Shown one piece after another: positions 15,116-23,043 of a stretch of 36,442 nucleotides of DNA. Source of the stretch: Pseudomonas sp. PIC25 (GTDB lineage: Bacteria > Pseudomonadota > Gammaproteobacteria > Pseudomonadales > Pseudomonadaceae); contig NZ_MUJY01000071.1 in NCBI RefSeq assembly GCF_002286785.1, positions 1 to 36,442 of the forward strand, written 5' to 3'. The notes beneath the pieces were generated by a model. It had not been told where the DNA came from. It ran no database searches and saw only the letters and a list, made by a program, of their open reading frames with translations. Positions within the stretch are counted from its first letter, which is position 1. Each line of letters starts with the position of its first letter. Made by a program: the position numbers and the translations under genes.

Positions 15116-15437
15116 TACCCAGCGACACACCAAGCCTTTCGCCCTCGCCGCCGTCGCCGTCGCGCTCTGGACCATCCTGCCGCTGGCCGCCCACGCCTAT
15201 GTCGGACCCGGCGCCGGGCTGGGTCTGCTGGCGGCCCTCTGGGGGCTGGTCGCCGCTGTCGGCGTGGCGGTGTTGTACGTGGTGATGTGGCCGATTCGCC
15301 GCATGCGGCGCCGGCGCAAGGCGGAACAGGCTGCCGCGGAGAAGGCGGCCCAGGAACCCGCACCCGCGCAGCAAACGGCCGGCGACACCCACCCGGCCCC
15401 CGCACGGCGCAGCGAGACCGAATCGATGCGCCACTGA
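15105..15437 (+). CDS. Small membrane protein of the sulfation cluster
   Basis: The 110-residue product has a first hydrophobic segment (residues 11-30, ending AHA, possibly a signal peptide) and a second, longer helix with a YVGPGAGLGLL opening. An RRMRRRRK basic stop-transfer and an Ala/Glu/Pro-rich tail follow. The ATG at 15105 overlaps the stop of the upstream ASST frame and is preceded by AAGGTGAA, so translation is likely coupled. The PGAG motif recurs in small inner-membrane proteins near sulfotransferase- or phosphatase-type genes, as far as I recall. The role is unknown; support or anchoring of the ASST is a guess. Confidence 0.75.
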   Translation: MTPDTQRHTKPFALAAVAVALWTILPLAAHAYVGPGAGLGLLAALWGLVAAVGVAVLYVVMWPIRRMRRRRKAEQAAAEKAAQEPAPAQQTAGDTHPAPARRSETESMRH

Positions 15438-15504
15438 GCGCCGCCCCGGCACACGCCTCCGCAGAAGCGCTCCCGTGTGCCAGCAGACCTGACGAGAGGA
15501 TGCC

Positions 15505-16221
15505 ATGGGACTACTGGACCTGCCCGCACCGCTGTTCGCCGCCCTCGATGAGGGCATGGCGTTGGTCTTTCCACCGGCGGCCCGCCTGCTGCTCTGGGCC
15601 ACGCTGGCCGGCGCCGGAACGCTGCTCCTGTACCGCTGGCTGTCGCCCCAGGCCGCCATCGGCCGGGCCAAGCGCGAGGCCCGCGAGGCGCGCCAGCGGC
15701 TGCACGAATTCGACGGCGAGATCGGCGAAGCCGGCCCGCTGATCCGCAGCCAGTTCCGCGCCGCGTTCAGGCATCTCGGCCTGGTCATCCTGCCGACGCT
15801 GATTTCCATGCTGCCCCTGCTCGCCCTGCTCAACTGGATCGACAAGGCCTACAGCTACGACTACCCGGAGGCGAACCAGGCACCCAGCGTCAACGTGGTG
15901 CCCGCCCCCTTCTTCGCCGAATGGCTGGGCGACGGCGACACCCCGGTGCTGCGCGTACGCGCCAGCGGTGCCGATGCCCTGGATATCCCCGTGACGGCGC
16001 CGGTGCCGGTGATCGAGCGGCGTCATTGGTGGAACTGGCTGGCGGCCAACCCGCTGGGTTATCTGCCGGACGATTTCGCCGTGCAGCGTGTCGAGATCGG
16101 TCTGCCGGAGCGCTCCTATCTGCCCTTCGGACCACCCTGGATGCGCTCCTGGCTGGCGCTGCTGCTACCCGGGATGCTGCTCGTCTCGCTGCTCACCTAC
16201 CGCTGGGCACGCATCGAATGA
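15505..16221 (+). CDS. Integral membrane protein of the sulfation cluster, three helices
   Basis: The 238-residue product has a first helix at about 23-45 and a charged, probably coiled stretch (RAKREAREARQRLHEFDGEI). A second helix lies at about 92-112, then a periplasmic-like segment of about 100 residues rich in Pro/Val/Trp, and a last helix at about 215-235. The order helix / cytoplasmic coil / helix / helix recalls Oxa1-superfamily small membrane proteins, though the long segment between helices 2 and 3 is different. No signature confirms this. ATG 15505 follows GAGAGGA. Its stop overlaps the sulfotransferase start (ATGA), which ties it to sulfation. Function is not known. Confidence 0.78.
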   Translation: MGLLDLPAPLFAALDEGMALVFPPAARLLLWATLAGAGTLLLYRWLSPQAAIGRAKREAREARQRLHEFDGEIGEAGPLIRSQFRAAFRHLGLVILPTLISMLPLLALLNWIDKAYSYDYPEANQAPSVNVVPAPFFAEWLGDGDTPVLRVRASGADALDIPVTAPVPVIERRHWWNWLAANPLGYLPDDFAVQRVEIGLPERSYLPFGPPWMRSWLALLLPGMLLVSLLTYRWARIE

Positions 16222-17354
16222 GCGCGGCGAGCAAAGCCGCGACGGCGGACAACCCCGGCTTCAGCGTACCGATCTGGATGCACCTGCTGGGCGGCTGGGT
16301 CCACCGCAAGCCGCAGACCTGGATCACCCTCGGCAACCTGGAAACCCGCCTGGTACAGGAGGCCATCGACGATCTGCGGGTCGATCGCCCGGTCTATGTG
16401 GCCGGCCTGGCGCGCTCCGGCACCACCATCCTGCTGGAGCGGCTGGCCGCGCACCCGTCGGTGGCCAGCCACCGCTACATCGACTTTCCGCCGGTGCTGA
16501 CCCCCTACTGGTGGAACCGCTGGCTGGCGCTGCTACCCCAGAGCGAGGAAACCGCCCGGGAGCGCGCCCACAAGGACGGCATCGAAGTCACCTCGCAAAG
16601 CCCCGAGGCGTTCGAGGAGATGCTCTGGATGGCGTTCTTCCCCGATACCCACGACCCGGCGCACAGCTCGGTGCTCGGCCGCGACGCGACCAATCCAGCC
16701 TTCGAACGCTTCTACGACGAGCACCTGCGCAAGCTGCTGGCGGTGCGCGATCGCCAGCGCTACGTAGCCAAGGGCAACTACAACCTGGTGCGCCTGGGCT
16801 ACCTTCACCGGCTCTATCCTGAGGCGCGCTTCATCCTGGCGATCCGCGAACCGGTCTGGCACATCGCTTCGCTGATGAAGCAGCAGAAGCTCTTCGTCGC
16901 CGGCGAGACGGCGGAACCCCGCGCGCTGGAGCACATGCGCCGGGTCGGGCACTACGAATTCGGACTGGACCGTCGCCCCATCAACGTCGGCGACGATGTC
17001 GCCACCGCCCGGATCATGGCGCTGTGGCAAGCGGGCCAGGAGGTCGAGGGCTGGGCCCGTTACTGGACAGCGGTGTACTGCCACGTCGCCGACACCCTGG
17101 ACGCCGACCCGGCGCTGCGCGAAGCCTGCCTGGTGGTGCGCTACGAAGACCTTTGCGCCGCGCCGCAAGAAACCCTGGGCAAGGTGTTCGCGCACAGCCA
17201 GTTGGACATCCAGCCGGCGGACCTCGAACGAGCGGCCACGGGGCTGCATGCTCCGGGCTATTACCGACCGGACTTCAACGAAGAAGAGCGGGCGCTGATC
17301 GAGGCGATCACCCAGCCGGTCGCCGTCCGTTTCGGCTACGCTCCACGCGGTTGA
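16218..17354 (+). CDS. PAPS-dependent sulfotransferase family protein
   Basis: These cytoplasmic enzymes move sulfate from PAPS to hydroxyl or amino acceptors. The 378-residue product has the 5'-phosphosulfate-binding loop VAGLARSGTTILLERL (residues 61-76), a central RYVAKGNYNLVRL segment, and the 3'-phosphate-binding region FILAIREPVWHIASLMKQ, as in the Sulfotransfer_3 family. YEDLCAAPQETLGKVF and a Lys/Arg-poor C-terminus follow. ATG 16218 overlaps the stop of the preceding membrane-protein gene by one ATGA unit. The longer in-frame open frame upstream is an Arg-rich shadow. The adjacent APS kinase could supply PAPS. The acceptor cannot be deduced. Confidence 0.9.
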   Translation: MSAASKAATADNPGFSVPIWMHLLGGWVHRKPQTWITLGNLETRLVQEAIDDLRVDRPVYVAGLARSGTTILLERLAAHPSVASHRYIDFPPVLTPYWWNRWLALLPQSEETARERAHKDGIEVTSQSPEAFEEMLWMAFFPDTHDPAHSSVLGRDATNPAFERFYDEHLRKLLAVRDRQRYVAKGNYNLVRLGYLHRLYPEARFILAIREPVWHIASLMKQQKLFVAGETAEPRALEHMRRVGHYEFGLDRRPINVGDDVATARIMALWQAGQEVEGWARYWTAVYCHVADTLDADPALREACLVVRYEDLCAAPQETLGKVFAHSQLDIQPADLERAATGLHAPGYYRPDFNEEERALIEAITQPVAVRFGYAPRG

Positions 17355-17393
17355 GCGAGACCGCCGTTTCCATTCGCCAGTGAGGGCTTCTGC

Positions 17394-18887
17394 ATGCGCC
17401 ATACCTCCGCCACTCCGGGCCCCTGCCTGCAACCGGAAGCCGCGTTGTCGGGCCATCTGACGGTGCTGGTGAGCGGTGCGCCGGATATCGGCACCCGGGT
17501 ATTGGCCGAGCGCCTGCGCGACGCCGCCGGGTCGGGCAGTCCATCTTTGTCGCTCCACGTCGGCGAGCATCCGCCTCACTGGCTGGCACGCATGAGCGAC
17601 ACCGGCCCGCAACCGCTGGTGCTGCTGGTGGTGGATGCCCAGCGGGGAATCGACACCGAAGCGCATCGTTACGGCCTGTTCGCCTCGCAGTTGGGCGTCC
17701 GTCGGTTGCTGCTGGCGGTGACCGGCATGGAGCGGATGGGCTGGCGCGAAGACGTCTTCGCGCGCCTTCGCCACCAGTACCGTGCCTACGCCGAGCGCCT
17801 GGGAATCGAACAGCTCACCGCCATTCCGCTCAGTCTCGAGGGGAGCGATAACATCGTCGAGCCGTCCGGCAGACTGCCCTGGTACCAGGGGCCGACGCTG
17901 CTGGCGCAGTTGCAAGCGGACACGAAGTTGCCGTCCGACAAGCAGCCGGTGGCCGCCGATGCGCAGCCGCAGGTCGCTGACCAGTTCGCCGCCCACCTGC
18001 TCTGGCTGGATGACCAGCCGCTGTATCCGGGGCGTGTCTATCGCCTGCGCCTGAACGACCGCGAAGTGGATGCACGGGTCAGCGAGATCAAGCACCTGCT
18101 CCAGATCGACACGCTGGAGCGGATGGCGGCCAAACGCTTGCGGCGCGACGACCTGGCCTTCTGCAACCTGGCACTGGACCAGGCGCTGCCGTTCAATGCC
18201 GCGGGCGAATGCCCGGCCACCGGCACTTTCCGACTCTACGAGCGCACCCACGACACCCTGGTGGCGTGCGGCCTGATCGCCTTCGGCCTGCGCCGCGCCA
18301 CCAACATCCACCGTCACGCCATGAAGGTGGACAAGGCCAGCCGTGCCGCAGCCAATGCGCAGAAGCCTTGCGTGCTCTGGTTCACCGGCCTGTCGGGCGC
18401 GGGGAAATCGACGGTCGCGGATCGGGTGGAACAGCGCCTGCAGGCGGCCGGCAAGCGCACCATGCTGCTGGACGGCGACAACGTACGACATGGCCTCAAC
18501 CGCGACCTTGGTTTCACCGACGAGGACCGGGTGGAGAACATCCGCCGTGTCGGTGAGGTGAGCAAACTGATGGTCGAGGCCGGCCTGATCACCCTGGCCA
18601 GCTTCATCTCGCCGTTCCGCAGCGAGCGGCGCATGGTCCGCGAGTTGCTGGAGGACGGCGAGTTCCTCGAAATTTTCGTCGACGCCCCACTGGAAGTCTG
18701 CGAGGCCCGCGACCCGAAGGGCCTGTACAAGAAAGCCCGGGCCGGTACCCTGCCGAACTTCACCGGCATCGACAGCCCCTACGAACCTCCGCAGGCGCCC
18801 GATTTGCACCTGTCGGCCGGCGAGCTGGACGTCGACACCCTGGCCGAGCAGGTGATCGACCTGCTGCGCCAGCGCGGGATGCTCTGA
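17394..18887 (+). CDS. cysC: Adenylyl-sulfate (APS) kinase fused to a degenerate CysN-like GTPase module
   Basis: The C-terminal about 180 residues are a complete APS kinase that phosphorylates APS to PAPS: Walker [10 protein letters not shown] (about residues 331-339), [33 protein letters not shown], and [20 protein letters not shown]. Upstream lies a remnant of CysN. The P-loop position reads GAPDIGTRV (no GKS/T). The DxxG region is eroded and NKMD reads TGMERM. Yet [26 protein letters not shown] and [10 protein letters not shown] still align to CysN. The CysN beta-barrel domain II seems missing, and domain III ([19 protein letters not shown]) is retained. At 497 aa it is well short of CysNC (about 630). 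It probably cannot act in ATP sulfurylase and needs APS from elsewhere. It is the last gene of the cluster. Confidence 0.9.
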   Translation: MRHTSATPGPCLQPEAALSGHLTVLVSGAPDIGTRVLAERLRDAAGSGSPSLSLHVGEHPPHWLARMSDTGPQPLVLLVVDAQRGIDTEAHRYGLFASQLGVRRLLLAVTGMERMGWREDVFARLRHQYRAYAERLGIEQLTAIPLSLEGSDNIVEPSGRLPWYQGPTLLAQLQADTKLPSDKQPVAADAQPQVADQFAAHLLWLDDQPLYPGRVYRLRLNDREVDARVSEIKHLLQIDTLERMAAKRLRRDDLAFCNLALDQALPFNAAGECPATGTFRLYERTHDTLVACGLIAFGLRRATNIHRHAMKVDKASRAAANAQKPCVLWFTGLSGAGKSTVADRVEQRLQAAGKRTMLLDGDNVRHGLNRDLGFTDEDRVENIRRVGEVSKLMVEAGLITLASFISPFRSERRMVRELLEDGEFLEIFVDAPLEVCEARDPKGLYKKARAGTLPNFTGIDSPYEPPQAPDLHLSAGELDVDTLAEQVIDLLRQRGML

Positions 18888-18989
18888 GCGCCGCACCAGC
18901 CTGCGGACACCCCGGGCCCTCCACGCGATCATATCCTTGCGCGGCGTTGTCCAAACTCCGTAAGCCGGTGATCAGTGGAGGCGTCGATC

Positions 18990-21425
18990 ATGTCGAAGGG
19001 CGAATACCAGCAGCGCAAGGCCATTCGCCTCGAACGGCTCCGGCGCTTCCTCGCCTGGGCCTCGGCGACCTACCCGGACTTCGTGGCGAAGAAGAACCAT
19101 CAGGAACAATGGTTCACGCCCTATATCGGCTACCCATATCCGCAGTTCGGCCGTGCGGCCAAAGCCTTCTGGCTGGGGCTGGAAGCACCTGCGGTAGACG
19201 CGACCCTGCAGGCACCGGAACCGCAGAGCCTGCTCTGGCGGGTACTGGCCAACGACCGCAACGGCTTTCACTGCACCGTGGACCTGTTCGAGGTGGAGAA
19301 GACCTTCGACTGCGGCCCGGTACAAAGCCTGCTGGACCCGGACTGGGCCCTGGCGCTGGCCGACAGCGATTCTGCCGACGCCTTCGCCAAGCACGTGTGC
19401 CGACAGGTCGAGACGAAAGTGCGGGGCCGGCTGAAGCGCCTCGAACCGGCTCTCCTGGCGCTGCCGGTAGCGGACCGCGCCCGCGTACTGGAGCGGATGC
19501 GCCCCGCCCTGGCACGGCTGGACGATTTTCTCGCGGTGGCCGTGGACACCATCAACGAGGTCCGCCATGAGCTGCGCTACGTGGTCGAACTGCGGCATGG
19601 CGATCTTGCTTTGGAGCTGCAACGGCGCATTCCGCCGGGCCAGGGTCATGTGCTCGACGACGAGGAAATCCGCGAGCTGAAGGCCGTCGACCGTCGTGAA
19701 CTGGAGGACAAGTTCGCCCTGCTGCGGGAAGAGGCCGGCGATTTCGACCTCCGCCTGCTCGGGCACAGGCGGTTGATGGAGATCTTCCAACTGGAGCCGG
19801 GCAAGCTGCGCCGGGCGCTGCGCACGGCGATCCGCGATCACCGCGAGAAGATAGCCTTCGCCGAGCTGCTGACGAGCGATCCGCGCTTCATGCACTACCA
19901 CAAGCTCTACCCGGCCCGGCGCCTGACCCGCCAATGGACCGCCCTGCTCGGCCCGACCAACAGCGGCAAGACGCACCGGGCCATCGAAGCGATGACCCGG
20001 GTCACCCATGGCATCTACCTGTCGCCGCTGCGCCTGATGGCGCTGGAGAACCAGGAGCGCATCGAAGCCATGGGGGTGCCCTGCTCGCTGGTGACCGGCG
20101 AGGAGGAAATCATTCGCGAAGGCGCGACCCACTTCTGCTGCACCGTGGAAGAGTTCGCCCGCTTCCGCCAGCAGCATTGGGATGTGGTGGTGATCGACGA
20201 AGTGCAGATGCTCGCCGACGCCCAGCGCGGCTGGGCCTGGGTCGATGCACTGGTGAGCGCCTATGCGCCGACGGTGCTGATGACCGGACCGGCGCTGATC
20301 GAACCCTCACTGCGCACCCTCTGCGCACTCTGCGAGGATCGCCTGGAGGTGAAACGCACCAAGCGCCTCTCGCCGGTGGATGTGGCACGCCATGCCACTA
20401 CCCTCAAGCACTTGGAACCCGGCTCCCTGCTGGTGGCCTTCAGCCGGCGCACGGTACTGGAGCTGAAGGCGCTGCTGGAGATGTCCGGCAAGACGGTCTC
20501 GGTGGTCTACGGCGCGCTCTCGCCGGAAGTGCGCCGCGAGCAGGCCCGGCGCTTTCGCGAAGGCGAGGCGGACATCATGGTGGCCACCGACGCGGTGGGC
20601 ATGGGCCTGAACCTGCCGGCGCATACGCTGTGCTTCTACACCGACGAGAAGTTCGACGGTCTCCAGACCCGTCAGCTCGGCGTGCAGGAGGTCAAGCAGA
20701 TCGGCGGGCGCGCCGGGCGCTTCGGTCATCACGACCAGGGCTGCATCACCGCGCTGGACCCACAGGTGCTGAAATCGATCCGCCGGCTGTTCAACAGCCC
20801 GGACCAGCCGATCGACCTCGCCCAGTTCCAGGTCCGCCCGTCCATCGACCACCTGGCGGCGATCTCCGGCCTGATGAACGAGCCCAGCCTGCTGCGCGCC
20901 TGGCTGACCTTCAACCGCAACATCAACTACGGTGAGTCCTTCATCTCGGTGCTGCCGGACGAACTGGCCGAGTGGATCAAGCTGATCGACCTGCCTGACA
21001 CCCCGTTGTGGCTGCGCTGGGTCTTCGCCTGCACGCCGATCCGCGGCGGCCTGGACAGCCCGGCCAGCAGCCTGGCCCAGCGCTGGCTGAGACAAGTGGC
21101 CCAAGGCGAGGCGATCGAGCTGCCGCGGCTGTTCCTCGAAGCCGACCTCGCCAGCCTGGAAAGCGCGCTGCACATCATCGAGACCTACCTGCATCTGGCG
21201 CGGACGCTGCCGGACCAGTTCCCCGCCCTGGAGCGGGCCGAAGAGCATCGCCACCTGCTCAACGAGGCGATCACCCGCGAGCTGTCACGCCGGCGCAAAC
21301 CCCGTCGCGGCGACCACCGGCGCATCGGCGGCGATGCGCGCAATTGTGGAAAATGTGGCCGGCCGATGCCGGTGCTGAGCCGTCAATTCCGCCTCTGCGA
21401 GAGCTGCTGGCGCGAACGCCACTGA
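18990..21425 (+). CDS. SUV3-like superfamily 2 RNA helicase with C-terminal zinc ribbon
   Basis: The 811-residue product has motif I GPTNSGKTHRA (about 320), a Ib-like LSPLRLMALEN, motif II DEVQM (about 401, the DEVQ form of SUV3), TGPA as motif III, and motif VI QIGGRAGRFG (about 569). The SUV3-type C-terminal domain follows (TPLWLRWVFACTPI). An N-terminal region of about 300 residues has no recognised family and is largely helical and charged. The end carries CGKCGRPMP and CESCWRERH, a possible C4 zinc ribbon. SUV3 unwinds RNA in mitochondria; bacterial copies probably handle RNA. ATG 18990 follows GGAGG. It is monocistronic and convergent with fliB. Confidence 0.9.
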   Translation: MSKGEYQQRKAIRLERLRRFLAWASATYPDFVAKKNHQEQWFTPYIGYPYPQFGRAAKAFWLGLEAPAVDATLQAPEPQSLLWRVLANDRNGFHCTVDLFEVEKTFDCGPVQSLLDPDWALALADSDSADAFAKHVCRQVETKVRGRLKRLEPALLALPVADRARVLERMRPALARLDDFLAVAVDTINEVRHELRYVVELRHGDLALELQRRIPPGQGHVLDDEEIRELKAVDRRELEDKFALLREEAGDFDLRLLGHRRLMEIFQLEPGKLRRALRTAIRDHREKIAFAELLTSDPRFMHYHKLYPARRLTRQWTALLGPTNSGKTHRAIEAMTRVTHGIYLSPLRLMALENQERIEAMGVPCSLVTGEEEIIREGATHFCCTVEEFARFRQQHWDVVVIDEVQMLADAQRGWAWVDALVSAYAPTVLMTGPALIEPSLRTLCALCEDRLEVKRTKRLSPVDVARHATTLKHLEPGSLLVAFSRRTVLELKALLEMSGKTVSVVYGALSPEVRREQARRFREGEADIMVATDAVGMGLNLPAHTLCFYTDEKFDGLQTRQLGVQEVKQIGGRAGRFGHHDQGCITALDPQVLKSIRRLFNSPDQPIDLAQFQVRPSIDHLAAISGLMNEPSLLRAWLTFNRNINYGESFISVLPDELAEWIKLIDLPDTPLWLRWVFACTPIRGGLDSPASSLAQRWLRQVAQGEAIELPRLFLEADLASLESALHIIETYLHLARTLPDQFPALERAEEHRHLLNEAITRELSRRRKPRRGDHRRIGGDARNCGKCGRPMPVLSRQFRLCESCWRERH

Positions 21426-21433
21426 GACGGGCC

Positions 21434-22570
21434 TCAGCCCTCCGGCAGCACCGCAATCAAGGCAGCCAGATAACCCGCACCGCGTTCGCCGATGGCCTGG
21501 CGCAGCGCCTTTTCCGCCGGGACAGCCGGGCTGTGGCTGACCGCCCGGCAGAAGCGGTACACCACCTCGACGACGACGGCGGGCTCCGGCGCCCTCTCCG
21601 TTTCCGGATCGACATGGGCCAACAGCAGGTGGCGCAGGGTCAGGGTCCTGATGGCCAGGTTCGCGGCCCATTCGACCAGATTCAGACCATAGTCCTGTCC
21701 GGCGCTGGTGGTGGAAACGAACGGAAAGCCGGTGCGGGTCATTTCCGCCGCGATGAAGCGCTTCAGGATCGCATTGAGTGCACTGCGCACCTCGCCCTGG
21801 TAAAGGACGCGGTATTCGTCGCCCGACGACAGCGTAGCGGCACGACGGCGCAAGGTTTCCGCCACCTTGGGCTGCTGGACGGCCTCTGCCAGCACCTCCA
21901 GCAGCGGGTCGGCGGCGAGCGGCTCGGCCGGGATCGCCAGCGAACCGGCTTCGGCCAGCAGGCGGGGAATCGCCCCGGCCCACTGGGAATGAGGCAGGGG
22001 CTCCAGCCGCTCGGCCAGAGTGAATCCCCGCATCAGTGCCTGATCGACGCTCGTCCCGGAATCCAGCACCAGGTCCAGAAGCGCTCTCACCACCGTGCGT
22101 CGATCGGCGACCTGCAAGTCTTCGAACGACTGGTCGCGCACATCGCCGAGATGGAAATCGTCCTGCTGGGCTTCTTCCAGGCGGAACGGGTCTTCACCGT
22201 AGAGGCACAGACGGGCGATTTCAGGGCAGCCCATGCTCGCCGCCTTCACCAGCGAACCGTTGATCAGGCGGAACATGCGCGGGAAATTGGCGCAGATATT
22301 GGAAAGGGCCTTCTCGCCGTGCTGCGCATGCACCTTGCAGGCTCCGCCTGTCAGGGCGACGCAGTGGCCATCGGGCCCCTTGGCGATCTGGTAGCCATCC
22401 GAATCCTTGACGATCAGATTTTCGTAGAGCGGCAGCGCCTGGCCGAACAGGCCCCGATCGCGCTCGCTGACGGAAATGCGCCAATCCTTGCAGCAGGTGT
22501 CTTCGCAGCGATCCACCAGACAGGCAAAACGCTGCACATAGTTGAAAACGTCGACGGATAGTGTGCCCAC
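21434..22570 (-). CDS. fliB: Flagellin lysine-N-methylase-like protein (FliB family)
   Basis: FliB methylates lysines on surface-exposed flagellin. The 378-residue product shows the family's N-terminal cysteine cluster (VDRCEDTCCKDWRIS), GACKVHAQHGEKALSNICANFPR with two further conserved Cys, and a helical C-terminal half with RRRAATLSSGDEY and FPFVSTTSAGQDYG. Start GTG 22570 is chosen because GGAG lies 6-7 bases upstream and the coding frame beyond it (to 22711) would invade the divergent ppiC leader. No flagellar gene lies nearby in the window, which is unusual, so methylation of another protein is possible. It is convergent with the helicase gene. Confidence 0.78.
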   Translation of the reverse strand: MGTLSVDVFNYVQRFACLVDRCEDTCCKDWRISVSERDRGLFGQALPLYENLIVKDSDGYQIAKGPDGHCVALTGGACKVHAQHGEKALSNICANFPRMFRLINGSLVKAASMGCPEIARLCLYGEDPFRLEEAQQDDFHLGDVRDQSFEDLQVADRRTVVRALLDLVLDSGTSVDQALMRGFTLAERLEPLPHSQWAGAIPRLLAEAGSLAIPAEPLAADPLLEVLAEAVQQPKVAETLRRRAATLSSGDEYRVLYQGEVRSALNAILKRFIAAEMTRTGFPFVSTTSAGQDYGLNLVEWAANLAIRTLTLRHLLLAHVDPETERAPEPAVVVEVVYRFCRAVSHSPAVPAEKALRQAIGERGAGYLAALIAVLPEG

Positions 22571-22697
22571 GGTACGCTCCGGGTCCTGTTTCGAGCCTGG
22601 AAGATGGGTGGGCTCCCAGGGAAAAGGGTTCCATGCCGCGACGTTGACCAATCGCCGGTTTACGCTAGGCTGTGCGTTTCTTCCAAGGAGATACCCC

Positions 22698-22979
22698 ATG
22701 GCCCGCGCCACTGCCCGTCACATCCTGGTTTCCAGCGAAGCCAAGTGCAACGAACTGAAAGCCGCCATCGAAGCCGGCGCCGACTTCGCCCAGGTCGCCC
22801 GCGAACACTCCACCTGCCCCTCCAGCCGCAACGGCGGCGATCTCGGTTCGTTCGGCCCGGGCCAGATGGTCAAGGAATTCGACACCGTGGTATTCAGCGC
22901 CCCGCTGAACGTCGTCCAGGGCCCGGTGAAGACACAGTTCGGCTACCACCTGCTGGAAGTGACCAGCCGGCAGGATTGA
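22698..22979 (+). CDS. ppiC: Parvulin-type peptidyl-prolyl cis-trans isomerase C
   Basis: A compact 93-residue parvulin catalyses proline cis-trans isomerisation in the cytoplasm. It carries RHILVSSEAKCNELKAAIEAG, DFAQVAREHSTCPSSRNGGDLG, SFGPGQMVKEFD, PVKTQFGYHLLEV: the whole single-domain fold, equal in length to E. coli PpiC. The ATG at 22698 follows AAGGAG with about eight bases of spacing. It is divergent from fliB and followed by a hairpin terminator. Confidence 0.96.
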   Translation: MARATARHILVSSEAKCNELKAAIEAGADFAQVAREHSTCPSSRNGGDLGSFGPGQMVKEFDTVVFSAPLNVVQGPVKTQFGYHLLEVTSRQD

Positions 22980-22992
22980 TCACGATCGGCAA

Positions 22993-23022
22993 GGCGCCTC
23001 GTCTCATTCGAAGAGAGGCGCC
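22993..23022. terminator. Hairpin between ppiC and the convergent glycosyltransferase-like gene
   Basis: GGCGCCTC (22993-23000) pairs perfectly with GAGGCGCC (23015-23022), with partly pairing bases inside the loop. It sits directly downstream of the ppiC stop and upstream of the stop of the minus-strand gene, so it may serve both. Confidence 0.6.
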
Positions 23023-23043
23023 GCCGCTAGGCAGAAGCCTCGC

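Noticed and set aside
16533-18932. 799-residue minus-strand frame antisense to the sulfation genes
   Set aside because: It covers two clear enzyme genes and has shadow composition without domains.
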